Assembly (NCBI GenBank): GCA_002633025.1
Contig: NMRB01000014.1
Span: 956,702 to 1,020,701, forward strand
Length of the DNA: 64,000 nt
Direction: 5' to 3'
Source: Notospermus geniculatus
Lineage: Eukaryota; Nemertea; Pilidiophora; Heteronemertea; Lineidae
Below, piece after piece: positions 46,801 to 58,300 of this stretch; the stretch's first letter is position 1; each line of letters begins with the position of its first letter. Made by a program: the position numbers and the translations under genes. Under the pieces are notes generated by a model, which saw nothing but the letters and a program-made list of their open reading frames with translations, did not search any database and had not been told where the DNA came from.

Positions 46801-49615
46801 TTTCCCAAGGCAAAACATGTGTTGTGGAAACATAAGAACCAAAATTTCAACTTCAATCGATCTGTACACGCGTATTGAGGAGATACACGCCGTATTGTTT
46901 ACATGGGGATGATCTAGAGATCTCGTATTCCGTTTTGATGGGTGGTGGACTCACTTTCATTGCGTAGTTTTTATGCACTGGCCATCTGAAAATAGGAGTC
47001 ATGTCAATCTATGTAAACATAGGCCCGTTATTTCTGGGCCATGTCTATAGTGAGAGTATACTGACGACTTTCTAGACCGAGGGCCCCTGCTCAAAACACC
47101 GGCAGAGTCAGAGCAGCAAGAAGGGGGGGGGCTAGTTGGCCTTAGGCCTTGTGTCAGTCCTAGGCTTGTTGAGTGTGTTGTAGGCCTAGGCCTATACCTG
47201 GTGTACCAGCCGTACACACTGCAAAATTTGCAAGGATGGCATGACATGACACGGTCCATCGATCTAGACTGGAGTGTAGAAGACATTTTTTCAGCAACAG
47301 AATTGTGGCGATGTGGAATAGCTTGCCCCAGCATGTCGTCGACGCGAAGAATACTGATATGTTTAAAAGAAGACTTGATGCATTTTGGAAAGGATCAGAT
47401 GTTTTGTACAGATATTGATTATTATTGTTATATACTGGTACAATAGGAGAGGAATTGACTCTGTTGATGTTTATTGTAAATAGCTATGACTCGAGTCTAC
47501 GGAAGAAGGATACAGTGGAACCTCCCTTAGCGGACACCTCTGCCAGGAGGACACCTCTCTATTAAGGACACCAAAGTTCAGTCCCAAACTGGTCATTTCT
47601 ATTCATTTCAACCTCTGTAATCAGGACACCTCTTAATTAAGGACAGCATTTGTGAGTCCCAGGGGTGTCCTTAATAGAGAGGTTCCACTGTATTTTCAAT
47701 GTGTTACACGAGGACAATATTATGGGATTACGAGGATCAAATGTTTGAGACTTTACCGGTATTTCGCGACCGCCCCTCGCGCAGTACAAAAGAGCGGCAA
47801 AGTTCCTGATGGAACATGATGCTGAGGATGATGATGATGATGATGATGATGACGCGCCTGATTCAGTACATCCAGCGAAAATATTTGCGTAGCCTATACG
47901 GTACTTGTTAGCCTATAGAGCTTGTGCAAGCCTTGGAGCTTGTGCAGCGACTCATTATATGACGTCACGTTTGACCGGCGGTCCACCATGCTGGCGGTCA
48001 ACGACAAAGTGCGCCACGTGCAGATCGCGTCATGGTTGAAGACACAACACTCCACTTGCGCTGACGACAAACTGCACCACGTGGGTCGCCGACGTCATTT
48101 GACCAGGGTTCGTACACCATTTCATTCCAAAATTTCCAGGCCTTTTCAAGGCTTTTCCAGGCCATCCAAGCCGAAACTCCAGGCCATTTTCGGCACTTTT
48201 TTGCATTGATCCAAGAATATTTTTAATACCCAGTCATCCACGTGCATCATCTTTGTTTTGCAACGATGATGATGCTGAGAGATTGCGACCGTCAGGGCAA
48301 CCTGATTAGGTTGGGGATCAGAGAAAACAATAGTCTTTGTATGTAGGCCTACTAAAAAAACACACCATTGTTATAAATACAACAGGGCTCAAGAAATTCC
48401 AAGGCCTTTTCCAGGCCATAGTGAGATAATCTTGTTTTTCCAGGACTTTTCAGGCCTGGATTTAAGCATTGTGAAATTCCAGGACTTTCCAGGCTTTCAA
48501 GGCCCCATCACATACGAACCCTGTTTGACGTCGTCAGTGAGTTTGACCGGCAAGATGGCGGATTTTTTCGTGATGACGTCACCTGCACAAGCTAGGGCTA
48601 GGCTAGGCGATGATCAGATGATAGGCCCTAGGTAGGCCTAGGCCTACCGTAGCCTATCCATGAACACTGCATGACTGATGAATGAATGAAGACGATGAGG
48701 GATGATGATGCTGAGCATGCTGCTGAGAGAGTGCTCGAGAGGGGTCATGCTAATTACCGTCCACCACCGTCTACCACCGTCCTCCACCGTCCACCACCCC
48801 TTTATACTGTTATTGTACAGTCTTCCACCTCAATATTTATTTAAAACATCTTTTTCTTTATATTTCTCTCAAAAAATAATGTAAACCGCATCAGAATCGC
48901 TGACAATACTCTGTTTTTTGTCATCGTCCACCACCACGATTCTTCAATCAGCGCCACCCTCGGACGCCCATGGAACCAGGTTTGATGGCAATGTAGTTCT
49001 TGAACTCACCGCCCGACGGTGGCGCTGACTGACGAATCGTGGTGGTGGACGATGTCAAAAAAACAGAAAATTCTGTGATACTGTCAGCGATTCTGATGCG
49101 GTTTACATTATTTTTGATAGAGAGATAAAGAAAAAGATGTTTTAAATAAATATTGAGGTGGAAGACTGTACAATAACAGTACAAAAAGGGTGGTGGACGG
49201 TGGAGGACGGTGGTAGACGGTGGTGGACGGTAATTAGCACGACCGCTCGAGAGAGCTAGCTAGAGAGAGTGTCTCATCCATGTCTGATTGTCATCTTTAA
49301 ACATGTTAACGATGAGCTCTTTGTTTGGTTGAGAGAGAGCATGATTATGTTATGATGATGAGATGTCAGAATCATGGAATGAGCTCATCATGCTCATGCA
49401 TGCATCATCATGATCATGATCATGTGCATGCCATGCATGCACATGATGCATGCATGAGCAGCTCTGACACTGTGACTGAGCTGACCCACCTGTCCATCTC
49501 TGAAAATCACATCATCTTCCTTCAACTCATCATCCTCAGGTACTGCCATGCCGTTTTCCTTGCCGTCGACGACGGCGTTTTCATTCTGCGAATTGATCAT
49601 ATCGCCAAGATTCAT
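43813..49615 (-). CDS. LRMDA: LRMDA-like leucine-rich-repeat protein, 264 aa
   Basis: Seven coding exons: 49490-49615, 45926-46023, 45399-45525, 45083-45222, 44745-44868, 44047-44146 and 43813-43892. Phases agree and the total is 265 codons. After an acidic N-terminus, leucine-rich repeats run from about 50 to 150 ([60 protein letters not shown]). A cap follows ([20 protein letters not shown]), then a serine-rich linker and a tail [19 protein letters not shown]. The layout matches LRMDA (C10orf11), whose human gene is implicated in melanocyte differentiation and albinism; its ancestral role is unknown. The name is from remembered similarity, and U2A-prime-like relatives share the cap. An acceptor at about 49638 suggests a non-coding exon upstream. 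A 62-bp tandem duplication copies the acceptor of exon 44745-44868. Confidence 0.78.
44225..44692 (+). mobile_element. tRNA-derived SINE (older, interrupted host copy)
   Basis: The head at 44225-44342 carries a degenerate A-box region (ACCTAGTGGTTATCAC) and B-box-like GGTTGAAATCC at 44281-44291. The body continues after the interruption at 44629-44692 (GCAAGGGCAAATAAAAGTCC). It is split by the younger SINE at 44343-44617. It lies in an LRMDA-like intron. Confidence 0.75.
44343..44617 (-). mobile_element. tRNA-derived SINE (younger, nested copy)
   Basis: On the minus strand, the head GAGGAGCCTGATAGCC leads into an A box matching TRGYNNARNNG (TAGCCTAGTGG, 44596-44606). The B box GGTTCGAATCC (44552-44562) is a perfect match to the RNA polymerase III consensus. 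The body follows, ending in an A-rich tail near 44343. An 11-bp duplication AGGTGTCTTGT flanks it (44332-44342 and 44618-44628). The nesting inside a related SINE shows retroposition by this family. Confidence 0.85.
44830..44953. repeat. 62-bp tandem duplication over an LRMDA-like splice acceptor
   Basis: The block beginning ATAAACTTGATGTTAGGAAG at 44830 recurs at 44892. It covers the first 39 coding bases of exon 44745-44868, its CAG acceptor and intron sequence. Only the acceptor nearer the exon body (44869-44871) keeps the reading frame. Confidence 0.85.
46512..47050. mobile_element. 539-bp long copy of the TA-flanked foldback family
   Basis: Ends CTATAGACATGGCCCAGAAT and complement, as in 35886-36070. 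The interior (about 46590-46920) is absent from the short copy and contains no obvious transposase frame. It is intronic in the LRMDA-like gene. Confidence 0.82.
47513..47690. mobile_element. 178-bp pogo-like MITE, intact copy
   Basis: Inverted ends CAGTGGAACCTCYCTTAGCG/CAGTGGAACCTCTCTATTAA are flanked by TA on both sides (47511-47512, 47691-47692). It is nearly the exact reverse complement of 52012-52189 and has the same length. TA duplication and CAGTGGAACCTC ends are typical of pogo/Tigger-type elements. Confidence 0.88.
47820..47852. repeat. (GAT)n microsatellite
   Basis: About ten GAT units with one GAG interruption near the left end. Confidence 0.85.
48104..48523. mobile_element. 420-bp hAT-like non-autonomous element
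   Basis: The ends CAGGGTTCGTACACCAT and (reverse complement) CAGGGTTCGTATGTGATG form terminal repeats. TTTGAC is directly repeated at both borders. The interior is built from many AATTCCAGGACTTTTCCAGGC-like words in shuffled order. It lies in an LRMDA-like intron. Confidence 0.8.
48731..49253. repeat. long foldback element with arms of about 240 bp
   Basis: The left arm (48731-48967) and right arm (49008-49253) are inverse copies with roughly 10% differences, separated by about 40 bases. The outer parts of the arms are tandem CCGTCCACCACCGTCTACCA words. The inner parts include TTTAAATAAATATTGAGGTG and GCGGTTTACATTATTTTT. It lies in the first coding intron of the LRMDA-like gene, so the pre-mRNA should form a long hairpin. 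Confidence 0.9.
49391..49463. repeat. CATG-rich palindrome beside the LRMDA-like first exon
   Basis: GCTCATGCATGCATCAT and its complement ATGATGCATGCATGAGC bracket a CATGATCATG core and an inner GTGCATG/CATGCAC pair. It sits about 27-100 bases downstream of the exon 49490 donor on the minus strand. Confidence 0.75.
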
Positions 49616-49800
49616 GATTTTGTTGTCGACTTCCTTCCTGCAAATGACATGAACGATGAAAGAAAAAGCATGTGATCATGGCGATTGACCTGAACCGAAT
49701 GACATACATGACATACGTCACATAGGAACGAGATTGCAGGTACTTGTTGCTACCGTTACCGATAGATGTCGCTATTGATGAGCAAAATGGGAATTGTTGT

Positions 49801-50206
49801 TACTCACACTTGACACTAGATGGCGATATCTTCTATATCACCACTAGCGCAGGTGCTAGGTTTCCATCTTGAAAGTAGTGCAGATTACTACATTTTGGTA
49901 AAGGTTTTTAACCATCGTGAACAGGCCAGCCGTGTCACCGCCAACCCAGTGGCATCTACGCTAGATGATAGATGATGTTGAAAAGTGGTGCTGTTGGGTT
50001 CAAGGCGAATATTTTCAGACTAAAAGGACTTCGTGTTGATAACAAGTGGTATTAGAAATGAAATGAATACTAATTAGAAAGAATTGTGCGAGTAGGCCGA
50101 CCGAACTATTTCTACATGCGCGCCGGCAAGATCCAAAATGGCGGCCTTCCACCTACGCTAGTGGTGAAATGAGGCACGATATTTCGCCGCTAGTGTCAAG
50201 TGTGGT
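49801..50206. mobile_element. about 400-bp element with inverted ends
   Basis: ACACTTGACACTAGATGGCG near 49807 faces the inverse copy CGCCGCTAGTGTCAAGTGTG at 50186-50205. It lies upstream of the LRMDA-like first coding exon, so it may sit near that promoter. No coding capacity. Confidence 0.65.
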
Positions 50207-50779
50207 TGTTACTAATATATCAACCATGACGTCACCACTTTATCGGGCCTATTCGTAAAAGATCGGAATTTTCCGAGCAAAATAGGAATTGTTGATACTA
50301 GCACATTGCGCATGACGTCAACAATGAGGTCGGAGGTCAGCGTGTTATAAAATAGAAACTTGAATGCTATTTTGGTAACTGGCGGGGTGGGTGACATATA
50401 AAAATGGAAATGTCAATAATTGTCATTGTCTCGTTGATGGCTGAGATAGAAATGTCACACTTGCCGCTTCTTCGGCCATGCTTATCCTGCTAAGGCATAG
50501 GCCTACTGCAGCCGTGCCAGCGATCTGTGTCCCTTTTTTGCTGACCCTTGTTCAGTGAGGGATTAGAATGGCTATAGAGACCATGACCATGACCATTCGA
50601 ACCTTGTAATGAAGGTGTGTTAAAAACACGAAACTAGAGTAACCTCATAATATATAGTGCGGGCTATTGCTTGGCGGACTGGCATTCCCAGGACGTTGAT
50701 TCCTGTCACACCTACACCATCAGCTGCTGCCCCCTAGCGACTAAAGTGGTAAGCTTCACAGAGAAAATAATTAGGCCTA

Positions 50780-51116
50780 GGCCATGTAAAAAAATAGTCG
50801 GTTAGTATCCCGGGTTAGCATCCTCCCACTCTCAATTTTCTGAGGAGGGTGGGATTTTTTTTAAAAATTACCGGTATTGAGTTTGAAATGCATGTTACCA
50901 TGGTAACCTGGGGGAAATTCCAAATGTAATAGGTATGAATTGAAAAAAATTCTATCCTTTAATGTGTTGTTTTATTCAAGCATTCCATGCTACAATTTTT
51001 ATCACTCTTTTGGTGGTTTTTTAAAAGCTTTTTTGAAGAAAAAAAATATTCATGAGGAGGGGCGATTTCGATGGTGGGAGGGATGCTAATCCATAGGCCT
51101 ATTTTTTTACATGGTC
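50780..51116. mobile_element. about 337-bp foldback element, GRCCATGTAAAAAAATA ends
   Basis: The left end GGCCATGTAAAAAAATAG pairs with the right end TATTTTTTTACATGGTC. A second pair, TTAGCATCCTCCCAC and GTGGGAGGGATGCTAA, lies just inside. It is a diverged relative of 51502-51869. Confidence 0.72.
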
Positions 51117-51501
51117 TTAATGCGGGAAATTTGAAAATAGGCCCTAGCTTTCATTATTGACAAAGAATGTAGCATGTACCGTAGTAGGCTTTATAGGTGA
51201 CCACAATTTCTGCAGTAGCCCAGTAGCCTACTGTGAAAAAACAAGAAATTCCTTTTTATGTTTTATACAAAAATTTATTGCAGCATTCTTTAAAATTTTC
51301 ATATTATGAACATAATCAAGAGTACAACATCAACAAGACTATCGATCATTTTACTAGGCCTATACTATAGCAAAAGGCCTAGTAATCATGGTAATAGCCT
51401 TTAACGATCACAGTTATTTTAATCACCCAAAAGCAGCAACCTTGAGTAAAGTGACCCTCATATTAATGGGATAATCCATTTATCATAAAATGACCTGCTA
51501 A

Positions 51502-51869
51502 GGCCACATAAAAAATTACTTGATTAGCGTCCTCGCCCGACCTGGAATTTTTTTTATTTTTTATTTTTCATTTTTCAAAATTTGTCAAAATAAAACCTTA
51601 AAAAGCCACGGCAAGTGATAAAACAACATTTAAGCAAAAAAAACATGTGCAGACGTATTCGTTGAACCCACTGACAATCTTTCAGACGGTGGTGCCCCGT
51701 TTTAAACATAATATAATTTCATACATTATTCTTTGGGGCCTTAAAATCCCTGGTTTGGCGCCGTACTCCACTTGTGCCGCCATGTAAAAAAAAAAAGAGA
51801 AAAAGCCCCCTCCCTTCCTGGAAAAACTGGAAGAGGTGGACGCTAAATAAGTAATTTTTTTATATGGCC
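51502..51869. mobile_element. about 368-bp foldback element, GGCCAYATAAAAAA ends
   Basis: The left end GGCCACATAAAAAATTACTT is inverse to the right end AAGTAATTTTTTTATATGGCC, followed by TTAGCGTCC/GGACGCTAA. It shares end design with the element at 50780. Confidence 0.75.
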
Positions 51870-52011
51870 GAGCAGTCATTTTATGTTGATAGTCAACACT
51901 GAGTTTACCAGGTCTCGTACAAAATGTCCACTAGACATTGTGACTAGCAACAGCATCCAATCAATGACAAATTTGCCCTACCTTGACGATTATGCTAACA
52001 GTCTTTGAGTA

Positions 52012-52189
52012 CAGTGGAACCTCTCTATTAAGGACACCCCTGGGACTCACAAATGCTGTCCTTAATTGAGAGGTGTCCTGATTACAGAGGTTGAAATGAA
52101 TAGAAATGACCAGTTTGGGACTGAACTTTGGTGTCCTTAATAGAGAGGTGTCCTCCTGGCAGAGGTGTCCGCTAAGGGAGGTTCCACTG
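52012..52189. mobile_element. 178-bp pogo-like MITE, intact copy in the TMEM104 3-prime flank
   Basis: Flanked by TA (52010-52011, 52190-52191), ends CAGTGGAACCTCTCTATTAA and complement, almost identical to 47513-47690. It starts 198 bases past the TMEM104 stop, so it may be part of the 3-prime UTR. Confidence 0.88.
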
Positions 52190-52386
52190 TACATGAGAGT
52201 ATATGTATAGGTACTCTACCACAACGAATACAAAGTTTATCAAGAATTTCTCATCTGATCTGCAGAATGGCATACGAGACTGAATTGACAATAAGATACA
52301 AATAATTTTGTATGCGTGCAAGCACCTCTCCCTCTGTGGTACAAGTATTTTGATTCATGCATTCAAAACCTGTCCGGCAGACATCA

Positions 52387-55300
52387 TTACGACCGTGTAA
52401 TGATGTGATTCACTGTCACCAACAGCACTGCTGCACTCGCCCAAACAAAGACAACGATCAGCCACGCAATGTGACGGAACGGAGATGCATGCTTATTCCT
52501 TACACCATCAGAAAACCTAGAACTTGTGTCTTTTCTTGCACAATAAACTAAAAACAATGGAATATAATACTGTACACCAGCACCAGCATAGGAACCCGTG
52601 ATTCCAACCAATTCGTCTAGATCAGCAGTAGCCAAGGCTACAGCTATCGGTGGTAGGAGTGCAAGGAATGGGAAGACAAACTGATCAACAGCCCAGGGGT
52701 ATGGGTGAGCCTCTCGGTAGAAGAGGGTCCGAAGATTGTTCCGCAGTGTCACACCAATAATCGGGAAATTTGTACTAAGAGTGAAAACTGGGAACAAAGT
52801 CAGAATGTATTGTATTGGCACTACAGTTGTTGCAGGGTCTTTGATGTCCCCACAACGATTAGGCTCAAAGTTCAATGTGTACAAATCTTGAAGTTTGTCG
52901 AATGCAAAAATGCCAGTAAAAGCTAATAATGCATAGAAAGCGAGAATAAGAATGTAATCGCCAGCAAATAGACATGAGAGGCGAGATTTATTCCTAATTG
53001 GGGTCACCAATGACGGAAGGGAATGATGACACATAAAGGAATAGATACAAATGCCAAATAAACTTGGAATTCCAGCAAAGTTTGCCACAACTGGATGGCC
53101 CTTTCCTTTCCCGCTCGCCAATCTGATGACAGCCAAAGTTATCATCGTGATGAAAGCTAAAATGGAAAATGAACTGTCACATTCTTGCGTTGTGAACATA
53201 TAAATGCGAGAAGAAAATTGCGAGCACAATATGATGAACAGAATTGAATTGGGTATTGATTACCTAGATATTTGAAACTGTTCACTCCAGGTTTCAACTG
53301 GCCACATCGGGCATAACTGATCATCATTCAATGATTAGGACTTCAAACTTATAAACAGATCGTGAATACTATGAAGCAATACAAGTACAAGTACACTCAC
53401 CAAACCACCTCATCAATGTTGTGAAATACTGCAGATACTTGGTCTTTTGGACATTGAAGAAGAAGAATGGTCCCAGAAACAGTGTAAAAGCAACCTGAAT
53501 ACAAGATGCAAGTCAATTGAAGAAGAATTATCCCAGAAACAGTGTAAAAGCAACCTGAATACAAGATGAAGTCAGCATTAAACTAAGTTTGACTGGGCTG
53601 ACATAGACAGCAATTGTTTAATTCAGAACCAGAGAGAGCCAACCACAAATTCATTCATGCAGCACTTGGTGAAGTCGTCCCCTTTTAAGATGCATCATCA
53701 TCAATTCATCAAGTTAAAGATAATATATCACGGATATTTTCCCGGGCTTAATTCATTGTTTGTTTACATTTTGTTTGTTTATGTCCAGGCTTTCTTTGAC
53801 TTATGAGCAAATTGTTGGTGGCATGCCCCTCTAGAAATTCTGTTGATTCCAAAAGTATTCATTTTGGTGGGTTGGCATGGCCAAAAGTCCAAAATAACAT
53901 AATGTAAATATTCATGTTTACAAACATTGAATGTAAACAATGAAGTCGTGATATATTATCTTTAATTCATTGCAACAACAAATGTTAGATATGCTTGCTC
54001 TCTCAACGGTGATACTTACAACAAAGAGTCTGTAAGCATTCATCCTATCAATACTTTCCACACCTTCCCAGCAGAGATCACTGTCAAGCACCGTCCGATT
54101 AGGAGAACAAAAACTGTCATTCACACCCTGATATGTACTGAAAAAGGCAAAACAAACTTACAGTAAAATGAGTTCGCCATATGGCCCTCAAAAAATATTC
54201 TTCCTGCGTAGGTAGCTAAGTTAGGCCAATGAAATTACATTATAGTTTCTCATCACCACCCGCATGTGATTTTGGCCCCTCGTCAAAAAATTTCATTATT
54301 CCAAAATTTCATTATTTATTTTTTAAAAACGGCAAAAATCTGCCACTGAAAAAACTGCTTTTCCACCACTTTCAAAAAGTCCACGCAGCTTGTATGTCAT
54401 ATTTACAGGTACATGTGTACCAGCTCTCACACAGCACAAATTGCCATTTCTGAATTGATTTTCATTCCAAAAAAACACATTTTGGGCATAAAATCAGTTT
54501 GTAAATGCCAGTTACCGGGTAATGTGTGTGAGAAAAAGGTTGAAATTTTCAGTGAAAAAAATAATGAATAATGAATAATGAAAAACCCTCATCAAATTCT
54601 GAAAAATAGCTGACAAGAGACTATAGGGCCTAAATGTAATTTCATTAAGAATCACCAAGATATCCAGAAAGAATTCACATACCAAACAACATCCCTGAGC
54701 GACTTTGGCACAGCAGCAGCATAAATGGCAAGATCACCATACAGGTAAATGGCCAGGCAAATATAGAACAAGTTAACACCAACTGAAACGAGAGATTTGT
54801 TTTGAGTGGTTGTCAAACAAATGCAACCTGATCTGTAGTTTAGTAACACCCACCGACCACCTCTAATTACTGACCTGTCTACTGGAGTAATATGTAGACT
54901 ATACAGACACAGCAGGCGCGGATCCAGAGGGGGGCGCACCGGGCGCTGGCCTCCCCTTTTGGCCAACAAATCTGTAAAATCAACTGTGAAATTCTGGAAT
55001 TTGCCCCCTCCTTTCCCAAATCCTGGATCCGCCCCTGCACAGTATATGCAGGTCAATCTGAAGCTAAAGACAACATTGTAGGCGTATAAGTGCTCTTTAA
55101 CAGTAGGATGCCAGCCCTCCAATTAACCCATTAACTGTGTAATTAATTCTTGAGAAAAAAAGATTTTCTTTGAGAAAAAAAATTGCCAAGAAAAAAGTAT
55201 TTGACACATAAGGTTCAGGGCGTGATATAACGTCCTACGCAATGTGAAGCGCCATTTCCTTGCCGGAAATTACGTCCTACGCAAGCTGAGATCGTCGGGT

Positions 55301-58300
55301 GTTTTCGGGGGTTCCCCAGATTTTGTGATGACGTAATATGACATCCTACCCAGTTAACGGGTTAAAGGGAGACATCCAAAAGATATTGCCCGGCAGGCAC
55401 ACGTTGGTTTTGTTTTGATTAGCGCACAGCAACGTCTCTTAATCACCAGTGACACTACACTATGGCACAGGCCCCTGGAGAGCTATCAATGAGTTTAGAA
55501 CACGTATCTAACCAAAAAAACACTAGTTTGTAAAAAACACACCCCAAGCTCACGTCTTCGTGAGCTCGGGGTGTGTTTTAGATACGTGTTGTGTTTTTTT
55601 AGATACGTTTGGTCAAGGACAGAATGCGGCCTAGGTGTACGATTACCACTTACTCTTGTTGAAGAATAAGGAGGCCATCTGACCCTGAAATGAATAAAGT
55701 GGCTCATATACGGTACCGGTACTGATGTGAAATGAGGGCATGGTAGACTAAACCGAAAAACTGTATTTAAATCTTGCCATTGCTTTGATATAACTCAGTA
55801 GGTACACAAAGGATATCCAGACAGATTTTTCGGGGTTCTGAAAATTTCAGTCTATTCACTCATTCAAAAAGGTTGATGAATGCACTGCTGTCCGCTTATG
55901 TACTTACCAGCTCAACCCTGGCAGAAATGTCATAAGAGTCTGTCTGGTAAACATCTGCAGTTCTTGCTGAAATAAGAAGCTTAATATAAGTATGGGAATG
56001 ATGTTGATTACTGGGTAACTGAAAATACTATTTTACTAGTGTAAGTCTCCACTTTATCACAGTAGCCGAACAAAAGCTAATTCATTAGTTATTGGCGACA
56101 TGACCATGCAATATGCTGGGCAATGATAATAAGCAAGAAGTCAATCTCCAGAATTTTGTGAATTCTGGAGATTGACTTCTTGCTTATTATCATTTTGTGT
56201 GTCAATTTTGTGCTATTCTGTATCTTAGATGCTGGGCAATCAGGTTTTGTGGTGAATAAGGATGTTTCTGAAAAAACATCCCTTGAACAATGGAGAGGAT
56301 GCAGGGATTTCCACACATCAGTGAAACTTACAATTGACTGATGATGGCTTGGTATCAATATCAGCATCAGCTGTAGCAAAAATGTTAGAAAAGCCAGTAA
56401 TTATCCGATCTACAGTTAAAAATGCCGCACCATCAGGATTTTTGTCAGTGGTGGTGAGTTTGCCAATTTCAACATCATGGTGTCATAATTGTTGCTATCA
56501 CAATGGGCTTGGTCTCTTTATCGCCAAAAAGGACCTTATTCGGCACTAAAGAAATGCCATACTACTCACAGATACCGTAGTTGAACTACGGTATCTGTGA
56601 GTTGATAGTTGGATATCTAACTTTTTTCATATTACTGTAATACGCGACGTTTTTTCACATTTATAAGTTACCGATGTTAGAAACTAGAAACTCACCACAC
56701 GTGAGGTTAGTTTGATATGAAAGATGAAGGGTGAGAGAAAATAAATGCAAATAAAGTCAAAATGTTGCCCTGCCCAAGACAGATTATTCTGCTTTGACAA
56801 TTGACCCAGAAATTGGAGCTGGCACAGTGCAAAAAAATCTACAAATAATGAAACAAAAGAGGTACGCAAGCAAAAGTATTAGTAGTGCACAAAATGATTT
56901 TGAATGTCACATTTTTACCTATCAGCGGAGTTATTACACTGGCATCATTCTGATCATCCGAATAGGTAAGTTCTGTTGATGAATTCTGCAGAAGAGGAAG
57001 AGGAAGCCAAGCTGTAATATACAGCATGCCCATGATGTGGTACCCACAGTACAGCAAGGGTGACAAACACTTCCTGACTGGAAGCACCAAGTTTTAACAG
57101 GCCTGAATGTTCATTCAGGAGGTGGATTGGAAGACTACTTTAACCACTACCTACCCTCTGTCTGAATGCTGCCATGTCTTTGTGTGCTGCTAGCACAAGT
57201 AAGAAGGGGCTGACCTTCGTAATCCTCAAATGTATCAGTATCACTTAATAGGCCCCCGCCATGGAGCAACTCGGACTGTTGCAAGAGAAATTGGAGCATA
57301 TGGTGATTTTCACTCCAGCCCATGGAATTTCAAGCTCCCATCCAGAAAGGAAACAACTATATACAAGTAATCTTGAATGCATTCAGTAACAACAGACACT
57401 ACAGAGAGCAACACAACAGCTCACTTGCCATAATGTGACAAACAAGGAAAATGACATCACTGGTGTTGAATGGGGTACCGTAGTCACCTTCAGAGTCTAA
57501 GGATCATACCTTTCTTATCTTTTCTGCAGCTTGTTGTTTCAGAACAGCATTTGCAGCAGCCATGGTTTCTATCACAAATGTCACAGTAACATAGCTGTAA
57601 ATTGAAACAGAGGCAGTCATTGAAAGCACATATTTACAATTACATGTATCATTTGCATTATAATCTTGACATTCTACTGCACAAATGCAATTACAAAGGA
57701 TGTGTAGAAAATGAAGTGAGTCTCACCTCATGAATGCTAGTGCTACCACAAATATCAAACTGAGCAACCATCCTGATTGACCAAAAGCATTCGGCATTGT
57801 CAGTGCCCCTGTCCCAACAATTAAGTTGAACACAAATATCACACCAGCCTGAAGTGAAAGGAAAAACAAGCTGGTTAAATATTGGAAGGAATGCCTAATA
57901 AACTACTGGTAACTGATACTGGTTACAGTGTTTCCGCCTCAGGGTATGCACTGAGTACCCTCAAAGGAACAGAAAAGGACCATTTTCTTTAATTTCATGG
58001 GTTTTTGCCGATTTTGAAGAAATGCATACCCTCAAAAATATTTCTGGCAGAAACCCTGCTGGTTAGAAGTGTCGGTGGGCTCACTCATGAATTGATTTGA
58101 TGCCTGATGGTGGCAATGGGATGATGGTGGTGTGTACTACCAAGTTGGAATTGGATCCAAACAAACTGTGGAGGACACCTGGGCTGGGCAGGTTTGACAC
58201 AGGGGTTTAGTTTAGAGAGGGAGTTTGGAAGTCACGGAATTCAAAATACTACTGAATTTTAGGTTCCAGGAAGTCAAGTACTTCCAAACAATTTTAAACT

